Positions 1 to 8,828 of a stretch of DNA of 64,000 nucleotides are shown here, one piece after another. The stretch's first letter is position 1, and each line of letters starts with the position of its first letter. The notes beneath the pieces are model-generated. The model made no database searches. It was not told the DNA's origin and was given only the letters and a program-made list of their open reading frames with translations. This DNA is from DASQZK01 sp963809925 (GTDB lineage Bacteria > Bacteroidota > Bacteroidia > Bacteroidales > GCA-2748055), in the NCBI GenBank assembly GCA_963809925.1, contig CAWELH010000005.1:186001-250000 (forward strand), read 5' to 3'. The position numbers and the translations under genes were made by a program.

Positions 1-418
1 CCCCTTTTGAGACAAAATCTCCACGTTGATGATTTGTTTCAGTGATATAGCCGTTCGCAAATGCCAGAATCGTATCCATTCCTGAAAAGTCAATCCCATT
101 ATCCAGGATACGCCCTTCCGTCCCCAAAGCCATGGATTCACGGGTTTGCACGGTAAACAGGATATGACCCTTCCTTACATTATCTCCGGCCTTAGCAAAA
201 GATTCTACGATGTAACCGTCGATTGGTGAAGCAATAACATCCGACTTAAGATAGTGCGCAGTGGCCTTCATTTCAACCTTTTGCATGATGTTCCCCCGAT
301 TGATCTTTGTAGTCGCCACTCTAGGAAACGCCTTAGTACGATTCTCTGCCCTGTTTTCAGTCCCGGTACAGGAAACCAGAGCAAACAATATGATTACCAG
401 GATTTTGGAACTTCTCAT
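1..418 (-). CDS. Efflux periplasmic adaptor (HlyD/membrane-fusion family) lipoprotein, C-terminus beyond window
   Basis: The reverse complement reads open from the ATG at 418 to the window edge, giving about 139 residues. The N-terminus is a lipoprotein signal with lipobox LVSC (Cys about residue 17). A biotinyl-lipoyl-like segment follows (IASPIDGYIVESFAKAGDNV, then G-H-I-L-F), and a second GYI-type hammerhead half begins near the edge. This is the usual layout of RND or ABC efflux adaptors, which bridge an inner-membrane pump and a TolC channel. It starts 29 nt after the TolC-like gene on the same strand, so the two are probably co-transcribed. The pump itself would lie off the window. The family is a confident call; substrate and pump class cannot be judged. 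Confidence 0.85.
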   Translation of the reverse strand, partial: MRSSKILVIILFALVSCTGTENRAENRTKAFPRVATTKINRGNIMQKVEMKATAHYLKSDVIASPIDGYIVESFAKAGDNVRKGHILFTVQTRESMALGTEGRILDNGIDFSGMDTILAFANGYITETNHQRGDFVSKG

Positions 419-447
419 ATTCAATAATTTTCTAGTCATGTCAGGAT

Positions 448-1683
448 CTAATTGGCCAGGAAGTTTATCTCATTGATAAGCATCATCTGCTTTACACGAT
501 TGGTTGTCAATTCATTCCTGACATCCATATAATTTCTTAGGATCATAAAATACTGCGAGATTTCAACCTGACCAAGCCGGATGAGTTTTTTCTCAGCTGC
601 CAGTAATTCATGATAAAAATCCATTTGATCGTTGATCTCGTCAATTTGGAGCTTAAGTTGAGAAAGCATTAAACGATAATGATCAATTTTAAGTTGGTAC
701 TGCTTATCAAACCAGAATTCCTGCTGCCTGTTATTATCTTTAAGCAGATCGATGGTGCTGTGCTTCAATTCTTTCTGTCTTCCGTCGTACAAAGGCACGG
801 AAAGCTTAAGGCCAATCCCTGCCCCAAAATTTTTATATGGAAGTATAACCAGAGAAGAAAGATAACCCGCATCAGCATGGAGACTGAGTGAGGGCTTATA
901 TTCCAGATCAATAAGTTTCAGCCGGTTTTGAAGACTCAGACTGTCAAGTACAAACTGCATGAAAAACTTTGAAGATTCCTTATCAGGAATTTCATCTGAA
1001 ACCAATTCGGGAGTCTCAAGTATGATTAAGGACGTATCCGGCAATCCCGAAATATATCTGAGCTGCATAAGAGAATTCCGGTACTGAAGTCTCGCATTGC
1101 TAACGGTAAGCTCCTGGCCTTTAACTCCAGCCATGAAAGTAAGGTAATCGGATTGTCTGAAAATATTCTCCGCGGTGAGTGTCGCAATCAGGTTCTTCTC
1201 ATCTCTTAATATCTGCAGAATTTCTTCATTGTATTGCCATTGAAGAAAATCACCCCATGTGGTGAGATATTGCGAAGTAACATTTTTCCTTACCACAGCT
1301 TCTGCCAGTTGTAACCCGTTACCAGCCTGATTTTTCATGATCTCAAATGATCGGAGATGATCTTCAATCTGCCCTTTGAACAATATTTTCTTGTCAAAAC
1401 TTACCAGAACTGAGGCCACCTGACCATCCGTGATAATTTCATCAAAGCCATACCCTTTTACAACAGGATCCCACAAAAGATCTGTTGTAAAGTCGACCTG
1501 AGTTTTCAGACCAGATTCAAACCGTTTCCTTTCAATGTCTTCCTGAAGAATAGAATTTCTGTTTTCAGAGATCACAGGATTGTGATACAGAGCAGAATCG
1601 ATAAAGCCTTCCAGGTTATTCTGGGAATATAATCTGCCCGGAAGAAAAACCAGAATACTTACAATTAAGCATTTATTGAACAT
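448..1683 (-). CDS. TolC-family outer-membrane efflux protein
   Basis: A 411-residue protein if started at the Met that opens the signal peptide (MFNKCLIVSILVF, likely cleaved after LYSQ). The frame is open 29 codons further upstream, but that extension is hydrophilic and would bury the signal. The mature part is almost wholly helical, with two repeated long coiled-coil stretches and the short beta segments typical of outer-membrane efflux proteins. A late SVPLYDGRQK segment matches the family's conserved strand. It is shorter than E. coli TolC (about 470 residues) but normal for Bacteroidota. It lies between a PH-like membrane protein and an HlyD-like adaptor on the same strand, consistent with a tripartite export operon. 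Substrate unknown. Confidence 0.85.
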   Translation of the reverse strand: MFNKCLIVSILVFLPGRLYSQNNLEGFIDSALYHNPVISENRNSILQEDIERKRFESGLKTQVDFTTDLLWDPVVKGYGFDEIITDGQVASVLVSFDKKILFKGQIEDHLRSFEIMKNQAGNGLQLAEAVVRKNVTSQYLTTWGDFLQWQYNEEILQILRDEKNLIATLTAENIFRQSDYLTFMAGVKGQELTVSNARLQYRNSLMQLRYISGLPDTSLIILETPELVSDEIPDKESSKFFMQFVLDSLSLQNRLKLIDLEYKPSLSLHADAGYLSSLVILPYKNFGAGIGLKLSVPLYDGRQKELKHSTIDLLKDNNRQQEFWFDKQYQLKIDHYRLMLSQLKLQIDEINDQMDFYHELLAAEKKLIRLGQVEISQYFMILRNYMDVRNELTTNRVKQMMLINEINFLAN

Positions 1684-1799
1684 GGGACTTGCTTCATGGA
1701 TTCTCAAAAGTAATCCAAAATTTTTTAGAACAAAGCATTTACAGTCAGAGGATTCATTCCATGGTTCCAATTTGATATGTCACGGGCAAGATAATGAAC

Positions 1800-2213
1800 T
1801 CAGTGAAGTTTTGAATTGATATACGCAGATAGTTCTTCCGGATCATTCGTCCCCAAAAGAACTTTTTTATCTTCACCTTTGATCTTCAGCTCGATGGCAT
1901 ATCTTCCAGCAATGTTGTAAACCGTGACACCCGGCCTGTATTTGATGCCCCATCCCAAAAATAATTTACGTTCGGGACGGCAGTGCTCAATGTTCTCAAG
2001 TGCTATCTTTCCCCTGATGATCCCGATACCAAAGACATATCTTACATCATGATCATCAACATGAATGGTAAGTCTGAATGACATCATCAGAACGATGAAT
2101 ATGATGGCGGAGGTTATTAGAACCAATGGATTATGAGCACGACCAGAAAAGATTACCGGGAAAACTATGACCATTGCAAACAGGAATAACCAGGATATTT
2201 GTGTTCTTTTCAT
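1800..2213 (-). CDS. Small membrane protein with PH-like (bPH/DUF304-type) domain
   Basis: About 137 residues from the Met of MKRTQISWLF. That Met is preceded by GGGGAA about 9 nt upstream, which is why I prefer it to a Met 12 codons earlier. Two hydrophobic helices (about residues 8-25 and 30-50) are followed by a beta-rich cytosolic part with IHVDDHDVRYVFGIGIIRGK and a C-terminal ELSAYINSKL helix. This arrangement resembles bacterial pleckstrin-homology proteins, in which a two-helix anchor precedes one PH fold. It ends 116 nt before the TolC-like start and could be first in that operon. The function in efflux, if any, is unknown. The family call rests on architecture only. Confidence 0.55.
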   Translation of the reverse strand: MKRTQISWLFLFAMVIVFPVIFSGRAHNPLVLITSAIIFIVLMMSFRLTIHVDDHDVRYVFGIGIIRGKIALENIEHCRPERKLFLGWGIKYRPGVTVYNIAGRYAIELKIKGEDKKVLLGTNDPEELSAYINSKLH

Positions 2214-2342
2214 TTTCGCGTTCCCCAACAAAATCAAGTATTTGAGCAATTTTTCCGGTGATCTGTACTAAAATACTGACCGGATACCAGATAAACGATG
2301 CTGGTATGAAAAAGTTTATTTGAGCTCCTTGTCGGAAAGGGG

Positions 2343-2468
2343 GGTATTGGTTATCGGTGATGGGGTGTGGATAATTAGTGACAGGTTGTGGATTATTGGT
2401 GACGGAGTGTGGATTATTAGTGACGGAGTGTGGATTATCGGTGACGGAGTGTGAGTTATTGATGAAAG
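2343..2468. repeat. 21-bp tandem repeat (minisatellite), six units
   Basis: Six consecutive 21-bp units fill 2343-2468. The core is GTGTGGATTATTRGTGACGGA. Units 3-5 are nearly identical; the first, second and last are more divergent. No reading frame crosses the array. It lies between the 3' end of the DUF4251 gene and the 5' end of the PH-like gene, both on the minus strand. Arrays of this kind change copy number by slippage or unequal exchange. No function can be assigned. Confidence 0.9.
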
Positions 2469-2472
2469 AAAA

Positions 2473-2514
2473 TTAGTGATCGGCTATGCTTAAGAAGCTA
2501 TGCCAATCACCTAA
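2473..2514 (-). terminator. Imperfect palindrome, probable terminator of the DUF4251 gene
   Basis: The arms TTAGTGATCGGC and GCCAATCACCTAA pair imperfectly, with a further ATGCTTAAGAAGC-type centre, giving a long hairpin about 33 nt past the DUF4251 stop. On the minus strand it is followed by a T-rich tail (ATTTTCTTT). Position and tail fit an intrinsic terminator. Mismatches and the overlap in wording with the adjacent repeats (GTGATT motifs) leave open that it is only a repeat-derived palindrome. Confidence 0.4.
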
Positions 2515-2546
2515 TCACTTAATCACGAATGAGAACGCTGGCCCGT

Positions 2547-3113
2547 TTAATAGGTATTATATCCTTTATAAACCGATGATTTTTCTGTAGTTACCAGCGA
2601 ACCGGTATAAATTAGTTGCCCCCCTGAAATTCCCGACAGGGTAGCTCTTGTATATCCGTCAGCACCCACTGACATGTTTATATCAAAGGTTCCGATAGCG
2701 GTCATGACACTAAATGTCACGAAGAAACTTTTCCGCTTATTATCAATCTGAACGCTGTATCGCGATACATTCCCTTCCGCAGTAACACCACCGACTCCAT
2801 TATAGCCCATTCCGGTGTCTCTGCCTATCTGAAGTACGGAATTGGAAGAATCAACTGAGATGAAATTCAGCGTTGAACTCACCGGCGTCCTGCCACCGGA
2901 TTTGTTTGCCAAATAATCAGCTTCCAGAACGAAATCCTTGTTTTCAAGCATTTTATTGGTTGCCTCGAATTCCTTCTGAAGGGTAGAATCCTTTGAGGGT
3001 TTCTTATCTTTTAGTATCATTCCTTCCAGTTTGGATTGATCCGAAGCATTTACCGGAATGTTAAATAATCCGAGGAAGGAAAATGCCACGAATGTTAAAA
3101 TTACTTTTTTCAT
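2547..3113 (-). CDS. DUF4251 domain-containing exported protein
   Basis: A 188-residue protein starting at MKKVILTFVA, which opens a clean signal peptide ending near NASDQ. The 17 codons open upstream are hydrophilic and less likely translated. The mature protein carries the recognisable DUF4251 core: LEADYLANKSGGRTPVSST, then a Q-I-G-R segment, GYNGVGGVTAEG and KRKSFFVTFSVMT, ending in a GG-Q-L-I-Y-T-G strand. It is a beta-rich periplasmic or surface protein. The family is largely confined to Bacteroidota and has no established biochemical role. Monocistronic by position, with a palindrome just downstream. Confidence 0.85.
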   Translation of the reverse strand: MKKVILTFVAFSFLGLFNIPVNASDQSKLEGMILKDKKPSKDSTLQKEFEATNKMLENKDFVLEADYLANKSGGRTPVSSTLNFISVDSSNSVLQIGRDTGMGYNGVGGVTAEGNVSRYSVQIDNKRKSFFVTFSVMTAIGTFDINMSVGADGYTRATLSGISGGQLIYTGSLVTTEKSSVYKGYNTY

Positions 3114-3327
3114 GATCCTCAGTTTTTTGTTCATCAATCCCATATTGTTCAAATAGTGTACCATAGTATTATATTTTTTTTATCAAAATGCTGAAAATCA
3201 ATAATTTTAACATTTTTTAAGAAGCCAATCCCATTCACAAAATTCTATAAATTAAAAAGCCCTGGGACAGGCCCATCATTTGAGATGTTTCATTTTTTTC
3301 CGATCTTTAAAAACTCAATAGTCGACA

Positions 3328-5433
3328 ATGCACGATCTACTAGAAACAGAAATAAAATTCCTCCAGGGCGTTGGGCCAAAGCGTGCAGAAATACTCAATC
3401 AAGAACTTAGTATTTACACTTTCAGAGACCTGCTGTACTATTTCCCCTATCGGTATATCGATCGGACAAAGTTTTACCTGATCCGTGATATTCATGGCGA
3501 TTTACCATATATTCAGCTCAGAGGCAGGATAACCAGCTATGAAACAGTGGGTGTGGGCCGCGGGCAAAAACGGCTGGTCGCAGAATTTTCGGATGGCAGC
3601 GGAACAATTGAACTGCTTTGGTTTCGCGGACACAAATGGATAACGGAGACCTATGTTCCGGGTAAGGAGTATATCGTTTTCGGAAAACCTTCTCTATACC
3701 ATAGCCGTGTAAACCTCGTGCATCCTGATATTGATGATATCTCTAAAGCGAAGGACCTGACTACCAGGCTGCAGCCGGTTTACAATACTTCGGAAAAGAT
3801 GAAAAATAATTACCTGACCAGCAAGGCCATCCAAAAAATGATCGGTAATTTACTCATCCAACTTGAGAATAACATTGAAGAAAGCCTGCCGGCCTGGCTT
3901 CTAAAGAAAGCGGTCCTGATCTCTCTTCGTAATGCCCTTATCAATATTCATTATCCTGATAATCCGGAAATATTAAAAAAAGCAGAATTCAGGTTAAAAT
4001 TTGAAGAGCTATTTTTCATCCAGCTGAACATTCTGAGAACCCGATCCGTGCGTGAGCAAAAATATCGGGGGTTTATATTTTCAAAGGTTGGGGAATATTT
4101 CAATGCTTTTTACCAGAAGAATCTTCCCTTCGAACTTACAGGAGCCCAAAAGAAAGTGTTGAAAGAGATCCGGCGCGATATGGGATCGGGCAAACAAATG
4201 AACCGGCTTCTTCAGGGTGATGTGGGCAGCGGGAAAACCCTTGTCGCACTCATGAGCATGCTGATTGCTGTTGACAATGGCTTCCAGTCATGCCTGATGG
4301 CTCCAACTGAAATTCTTGCTATTCAGCACTTTACAACTTTAACCTCTTTTCTTAAGGGGATGGATGTCACCATAGAATTACTGACAGGTTCAACACGTAA
4401 AGCCGACCGAAACCGTATTCATGAGTCGCTGGAGAATGGCAGTCTCAACATTCTGGTCGGAACGCATGCTCTAATTGAGGACAAGGTGAAGTTTCAGCAT
4501 CCGGGTCTGGTCATTGTCGATGAACAACATCGTTTCGGGGTTGCACAAAGGGCAAGGTTGTGGAAGAAAAGTGAGCAGGCTCCCCATGTACTTGTCATGA
4601 CGGCCACACCCATCCCACGCACGTTGGCAATGACCCTGTATGGCGATCTGGACGTTTCGGTCATCGATGAACTTCCGCCAGGCAGAAAGCCGGTAAAGAC
4701 CATTCATATCACCGATAGTAAACGTTTGAGGATGCATGGTTTCATTAGGAAACAGATTGAGGAAGGACGTCAGATTTACATCGTTTATCCCTTGATCAAA
4801 GAATCGGAAAAGATGGACTACAAGGATCTTGAAGACGGGTATGAAAGTATAGTAAGGGCATTTCCTCCACCCCGCTATGCCGTTAGTGTAGTGCATGGTA
4901 GAATGAAACCGGAAGAAAAGGATATCTCCATGAATCATTTTAAGTCTGGACGGACTCACATAATGGTTGCCACAACGGTCATTGAAGTGGGTGTTGATGT
5001 TCCCAATGCTTCGGTAATGGTTATCGAAAGTGCGGAACGATTCGGGCTTTCTCAATTACACCAGCTCAGAGGCAGAGTCGGCCGTGGTGCCGATCAGTCA
5101 TTCTGCATCCTGATGACAGGTTATAAACTATCCGTTGATGCAAGAAAAAGAATTGAGACCATGGTGCGCACCAACGATGGATTTGAAATTGCAGAGGTGG
5201 ATCTCAGGCTGCGTGGCCCCGGCGATATTGAAGGAACCCAGCAGAGCGGTATCCCCTTCGATCTTAAAATTGCCAACCTTGCACAGGACGGACAGATCGT
5301 CCAGTACGCGAGGAATATTGCTACAGATATCATCGATGAAGATCCCGGTCTCAAAAAAGACGAAAACCTTATCCTTCTCAAGCAACTGAAAAGACACTAT
5401 ATAAAATCCATAAACTGGTCAGCCATTAGTTGA
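3328..5433 (+). CDS. recG: ATP-dependent DNA helicase RecG
   Basis: A 701-residue protein close to the normal RecG length (about 690). It remodels stalled replication forks and Holliday junctions. In order: N-terminal wedge with OB fold (about residues 1-170, opening with FLQGVGPKRAE), helicase motor with Walker A GDVGSGKT (about 297-304), DEQH Walker B (about 398-401), TATPIPRTL (motif III, about 424-432), second RecA-like domain with QLRGRVGRG (about 580), and the RecG C-terminal LRGPGDIEGTQQSG segment. All helicase motifs are intact. It stands alone, with a divergent neighbour upstream. I see no unusual feature and am very sure of the call. Confidence 0.98.
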   Translation: MHDLLETEIKFLQGVGPKRAEILNQELSIYTFRDLLYYFPYRYIDRTKFYLIRDIHGDLPYIQLRGRITSYETVGVGRGQKRLVAEFSDGSGTIELLWFRGHKWITETYVPGKEYIVFGKPSLYHSRVNLVHPDIDDISKAKDLTTRLQPVYNTSEKMKNNYLTSKAIQKMIGNLLIQLENNIEESLPAWLLKKAVLISLRNALINIHYPDNPEILKKAEFRLKFEELFFIQLNILRTRSVREQKYRGFIFSKVGEYFNAFYQKNLPFELTGAQKKVLKEIRRDMGSGKQMNRLLQGDVGSGKTLVALMSMLIAVDNGFQSCLMAPTEILAIQHFTTLTSFLKGMDVTIELLTGSTRKADRNRIHESLENGSLNILVGTHALIEDKVKFQHPGLVIVDEQHRFGVAQRARLWKKSEQAPHVLVMTATPIPRTLAMTLYGDLDVSVIDELPPGRKPVKTIHITDSKRLRMHGFIRKQIEEGRQIYIVYPLIKESEKMDYKDLEDGYESIVRAFPPPRYAVSVVHGRMKPEEKDISMNHFKSGRTHIMVATTVIEVGVDVPNASVMVIESAERFGLSQLHQLRGRVGRGADQSFCILMTGYKLSVDARKRIETMVRTNDGFEIAEVDLRLRGPGDIEGTQQSGIPFDLKIANLAQDGQIVQYARNIATDIIDEDPGLKKDENLILLKQLKRHYIKSINWSAIS

Positions 5434-5864
5434 TCTCATCCGTTTCCGGAACAATGGAAAGATTGAAAGCCGGAATATGCCAGGGGTAAAACATCTTTTT
5501 ATATCTTTATACCACACTCGGAAAGAAATTCTGACGCTTTATGAAACCCGAAGGATTACCTGAGATTGACCCAATTCTACCTGTGCTCCTGACAACAATG
5601 TTAATCAGGTTTGTAAGGGCTCCCGAAGGATCCATGATATTTTTCTTTAAGACAATAAAGGTCAAAGCACTAAATGCTATGCCTGGATTCGCTATTCTGA
5701 AGTTTCTGGATGTGGCACTCGGTTAATGATATGGAAATGCAGAACCTCAGTTGGATAGTGTAAGATTTACTATACATTCACAGACGCTGATATTTCAGGC
5801 TTCGGTCTCTTCTTAAAATTTTTTAATACCGGAGATCAACATCCCACAGAAAAAAGAAAAAACC
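5434..5864. other. Intergenic, no convincing gene
   Basis: This 431-base gap holds a 61-codon plus-strand frame (5541-5726). It has no signal peptide, ribosome site or recognisable motif, and an equally open antisense frame, so I do not call it. A TATCTTTA sequence near 5505 resembles a Bacteroidota -7 element and might serve either that frame or the NIPSNAP gene further on. Nothing else is visible. Confidence 0.5.
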
Positions 5865-6644
5865 ATGCAAAGGAGAAAATTTTTCAAAACGTCCGCCGTC
5901 GGCGCAGCTACACTTTCATCAGGATTCATGCCCTTCGCCCTCCGGAAATCAGAAGTGACCCGTGAAGTATATGAACTTCGCCAGTATGAGCTGTTACAGG
6001 GTTACCATAAAAATGATCTCGACAAATATTTTAAAGAAGCACTGGTACCTGCACTTAACCGACTTGGAGTTCAACATGCGGGCTTTTTTACTGCACTCGG
6101 AAAGGCAGAGCCTGTAGTGATATACGCACTCATTCAATACCCGTCAGCCAATGATTTTCTGAGGATATCGTCTGCCCTGCAACGTGACGGTGAATTCCGG
6201 AAGGCGTCTGAGCTTTACGATAAACAACCCCCCGCAAACCCTGTCTTCAACCGGTATAAAAGCGCACTCCTCATGGCTTTTGAAGGATTCCCTGAACTTA
6301 AGATTTCCGGTGAAGCTAATAAGTTGTTTGAGATCAGGACATACGAGGGGTATAACGAAGATGCCGTTCGTCGTAAAATTGCCATGTTTAACAACGGAGA
6401 GATTGATATCTTCCTAAAGAATAAATTTAAACCTGTATTCTACAGTGAAGTCATGACCGGTGAAAATCTGCCATGCCTTACCTATATGCTTGCCTTCGAC
6501 AGTATGGTAGAAAGGGATGCAAAATGGAAGGATTTTGGCAATGATCCCGACTGGAAGCGAATGTCGTCGGATCCGGCTTATGCCAATACAGTTTCAAGAA
6601 TTACAAAAATCTTTCTTGAGCCCCTTCCCTATTCACAGATATGA
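5865..6644 (+). CDS. NIPSNAP-family exported protein
   Basis: A 259-residue protein with a twin-arginine-like leader (QRRKFFKTSAVGAA, residues 2-15). The mature part has two dimeric alpha-beta-barrel (NIPSNAP-type) halves. The first begins VYELRQYELLQGYH (about residue 35), the second FEIRTYEGYNEDAV (about residue 156). The repeated Y/F-E-L-R-x-Y signature is diagnostic of the family. Bacteroidota and Planctomycetota members are typically secreted and of unknown activity; the fold is related to monooxygenases and dismutases. No redox partner lies beside it. A minus-strand nuclease gene converges on it. Confidence 0.85.
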   Translation: MQRRKFFKTSAVGAATLSSGFMPFALRKSEVTREVYELRQYELLQGYHKNDLDKYFKEALVPALNRLGVQHAGFFTALGKAEPVVIYALIQYPSANDFLRISSALQRDGEFRKASELYDKQPPANPVFNRYKSALLMAFEGFPELKISGEANKLFEIRTYEGYNEDAVRRKIAMFNNGEIDIFLKNKFKPVFYSEVMTGENLPCLTYMLAFDSMVERDAKWKDFGNDPDWKRMSSDPAYANTVSRITKIFLEPLPYSQI

Positions 6645-6729
6645 AATTAAAACAGACAGGAAGGTCAGTGTTTCTTTCAAACAGAATATATCCTATTGAT
6701 TCGTGTTCCGGATACAAGGGCCGAATAAA

Positions 6730-7599
6730 TTACTGTTCCTTGTTCTTTTCTAACGAATGAGGATCGGTGTCAGAAGCAGAATTCATCGATGGACTGCCTG
6801 CTTCAACCCATGCCGTAAAAATAAGTTCGGCGAGAGCATGTGATGCATCATGAAATAATTCAATGGTGAAATTTCCCGTCCTGCTCCACAATGCATCAAT
6901 ATATGATACTGAGTCGGTGAACCTTGTGATTTCTGTAGCGTAATCATCAGCCATCAGCACCGAATCCCTGTACCGGTAACTTTTGTAGAGATAGCCGAAG
7001 ATGTAGGAAGCTACATCCTTAATCACTGAAACAGAATCACCATTGTAGCTGATATCACCAATGTGTGCATTGATCATCGTAGATTCGTACCGGGAATGAA
7101 TACCGTAATTTCCGGTAAACTGACCGTTGTAATTTTTACAGATGTGCAGCGGCATATGACCATCGCCAACATAATGCCCCAGATCCGCTGCTACCAGTAC
7201 CGCCCTGTCCAAGTCACCCTGTTCAAAACAACGTTTCAGCGTGTCGAAGGTAGCAAGTGTTGCCCACGGGAGCAGTCCATTGTCCCTGACAAATGCGCTG
7301 CCATGAAGTGAGCCCAAAGAATCGTATGATTCGGAAATCCAGCCGGTAGCGAGAAATTCGGAATAATTGTCTATATCAATATAATGCTTCGGACCTTCAC
7401 TTTCATCATACCTTTTCCTGTCATCGGCGTCAGAGCCGTGTCCGGCAAGCACATTTTTCCACGCCCGAAACTGGCTCATTCTGCCATTGAAAGACAGTGC
7501 TGCGCTTTCATTAATTTTATAATGACCTGCATAACCCCAGCTCATTAAAACGAGCGATAAAAAAGGCAAAATAAAAATAAGAAAAACAGTTTTTTTCAC
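6730..7599 (-). CDS. S1/P1-type zinc-dependent nuclease / phospholipase C family protein
   Basis: A 289-residue protein whose signal peptide should be cleaved just before Trp21. In P1-type enzymes the mature N-terminal Trp is itself a zinc ligand, and here it opens WGYAGH with His26 five residues on. Further candidate ligands are the His and Asp of HYIDID, the D-x-x-H of ADLGHYVGDGHMPLH, and H-S-R-Y-E-S. This matches the three-zinc set of S1/P1 nucleases and Bacillus phospholipase C. Likely exported, cleaving single-stranded nucleic acid or phosphodiesters; which of the two cannot be told from sequence. The C-terminal 20 residues are polar and probably disordered. Confidence 0.82.
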   Translation of the reverse strand: MKKTVFLIFILPFLSLVLMSWGYAGHYKINESAALSFNGRMSQFRAWKNVLAGHGSDADDRKRYDESEGPKHYIDIDNYSEFLATGWISESYDSLGSLHGSAFVRDNGLLPWATLATFDTLKRCFEQGDLDRAVLVAADLGHYVGDGHMPLHICKNYNGQFTGNYGIHSRYESTMINAHIGDISYNGDSVSVIKDVASYIFGYLYKSYRYRDSVLMADDYATEITRFTDSVSYIDALWSRTGNFTIELFHDASHALAELIFTAWVEAGSPSMNSASDTDPHSLEKNKEQ

Positions 7600-7758
7600 G
7601 GTTCTTTTCTCTGATGAATGATGGTCCGAATCTAGAAATTATTCACGAGATCCATGGCAGAAGACGGAGGCCTGGTAATATAATTATAAACATCTGAACC
7701 GGATTTTGGTGCAAACCAGGCAAGCGAAATAATGGAAAGCATACTCCGGAATGAAATT

Positions 7759-8640
7759 CTAAGCCTGGTCGATCATGGTCTGCCATTTGGTAAGGCGGTT
7801 AGTATCTTGCAAAGAGCCGTCCGAAAATCTTCCCTGATATCCATATCGGTGATACTTCGATCTGGCGGTGTTGTGATAAGGAAGCAGGGTAATTCCTGAG
7901 AGGGAAGGATATTGCTTTTTGATTTCCAGTACCGACGCTATGTGAGCTTCATTATCGTTAACACCGGGAATAACCGGACAACGCAGGTGAACAGAAGCAT
8001 GGCTTTTAATCAGGTAATCCAGATTTTTCAATATGAGCGCATTGCCCGCCCCGGTATATTTTTTATGCATTTGGGAATCGGAAAGCTTATAATCAAAGAG
8101 GTAAAGACTTACGAAAGGTAATGTGGCTTCAATGACTGACGTCGGAACCAGGCCGCACGTATCCAGACAGGTATGGATATGATGACCTGTAGCTTCTCTG
8201 AGCAACGATATGGCAAATTCAGGCTGTGCCATAGGTTCACCACCTGACAGGGTCAGCCCTCCACCTGATGACCTGTAATACGGCAGGTCCTTAATAACTT
8301 CTGTCATTACTTCTTCTGCAGAGATCATATACCCTGTCATCTGAAGGGCATCTGAGGGACAAAGTTCGACACAATTACCGCAGGCATTGCAAAGTGAATG
8401 GTCGAATAGGTGGACGTTGCCGTCAAGGAAATGGGCATGCTCGGGACAGGCAGCAGCACAAGAGCCACAAAGTGTACACCGTTCATCAAAGTAAGCTACT
8501 TCAGGCTTCCCTGAGATCGACTCAGGATTATGGCACCATGCACAGTTTAAAGGGCAGGATTTCAGAAAAACCGTTGTCCTGATCCCTGGTCCGTCATGCA
8601 GTGCAAAACGATGAATCGAAAATATCAGCCCTTTTTCCAT
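7759..8640 (-). CDS. Glycyl-radical enzyme activating protein (radical SAM)
   Basis: A 293-residue radical-SAM activase of the PflA/YjjW type. It installs the glycyl radical on a partner enzyme using S-adenosylmethionine and an electron from ferredoxin or flavodoxin. The SAM cluster motif is C29xxxC33xxC36 in SCPLNCAWCHNPE. A ferredoxin-like insert carries two [4Fe-4S] motifs (C55-C58-C61-C65 and C84-C87-C90-C94). GGGLTLSGGEP is the SAM-binding GGE motif, and DTCG and the DYK segment follow. The two-cluster insert is typical of activases for diol dehydratases, choline lyase and hydroxybenzylsuccinate-type enzymes rather than pyruvate formate-lyase. No glycyl-radical enzyme lies nearby, so the partner is unknown. 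Confidence 0.9.
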   Translation of the reverse strand: MEKGLIFSIHRFALHDGPGIRTTVFLKSCPLNCAWCHNPESISGKPEVAYFDERCTLCGSCAAACPEHAHFLDGNVHLFDHSLCNACGNCVELCPSDALQMTGYMISAEEVMTEVIKDLPYYRSSGGGLTLSGGEPMAQPEFAISLLREATGHHIHTCLDTCGLVPTSVIEATLPFVSLYLFDYKLSDSQMHKKYTGAGNALILKNLDYLIKSHASVHLRCPVIPGVNDNEAHIASVLEIKKQYPSLSGITLLPYHNTARSKYHRYGYQGRFSDGSLQDTNRLTKWQTMIDQA

Positions 8641-8770
8641 AAACTGTCACTCATTTCTACTTTAGATACATGACAAAAATCCTTGAAAAACAACCCATTA
8701 TTTATTTTGAAAATTCTATTTAAACTCAAAATAAATTAATTCCCATATTTTATAATATGACAAAAAACAA

Positions 8771-8799
8771 TTTTTTATCATACTGTAATGATAATTTTG
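8771..8799 (+). promoter_or_regulatory. Probable promoter of the rnf operon
   Basis: TAATTTTG at 8792-8799 is an exact match to the Bacteroidota -7 consensus TAnnTTTG. It sits about 30 nt before the rseC start, with a T-tract at 8771-8776 in the -33 region. The predicted start of transcription near 8806 would give a leader of about 22 nt. The -33 element is not a perfect TTTG, which is the main doubt. Confidence 0.5.
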
Positions 8800-8828
8800 T
8801 ACCGATTTTTCAAATGTAACAAGAATTT

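Noticed and set aside
4471..5055. 194-codon minus-strand frame inside recG
   Set aside because: It is wholly antisense to the conserved helicase motifs of recG and has no family features.
5541..5726. 61-codon plus-strand frame between recG and the NIPSNAP gene
   Set aside because: No ribosome site, signal peptide or motif, and an equally open antisense frame. It has the composition of noncoding DNA.
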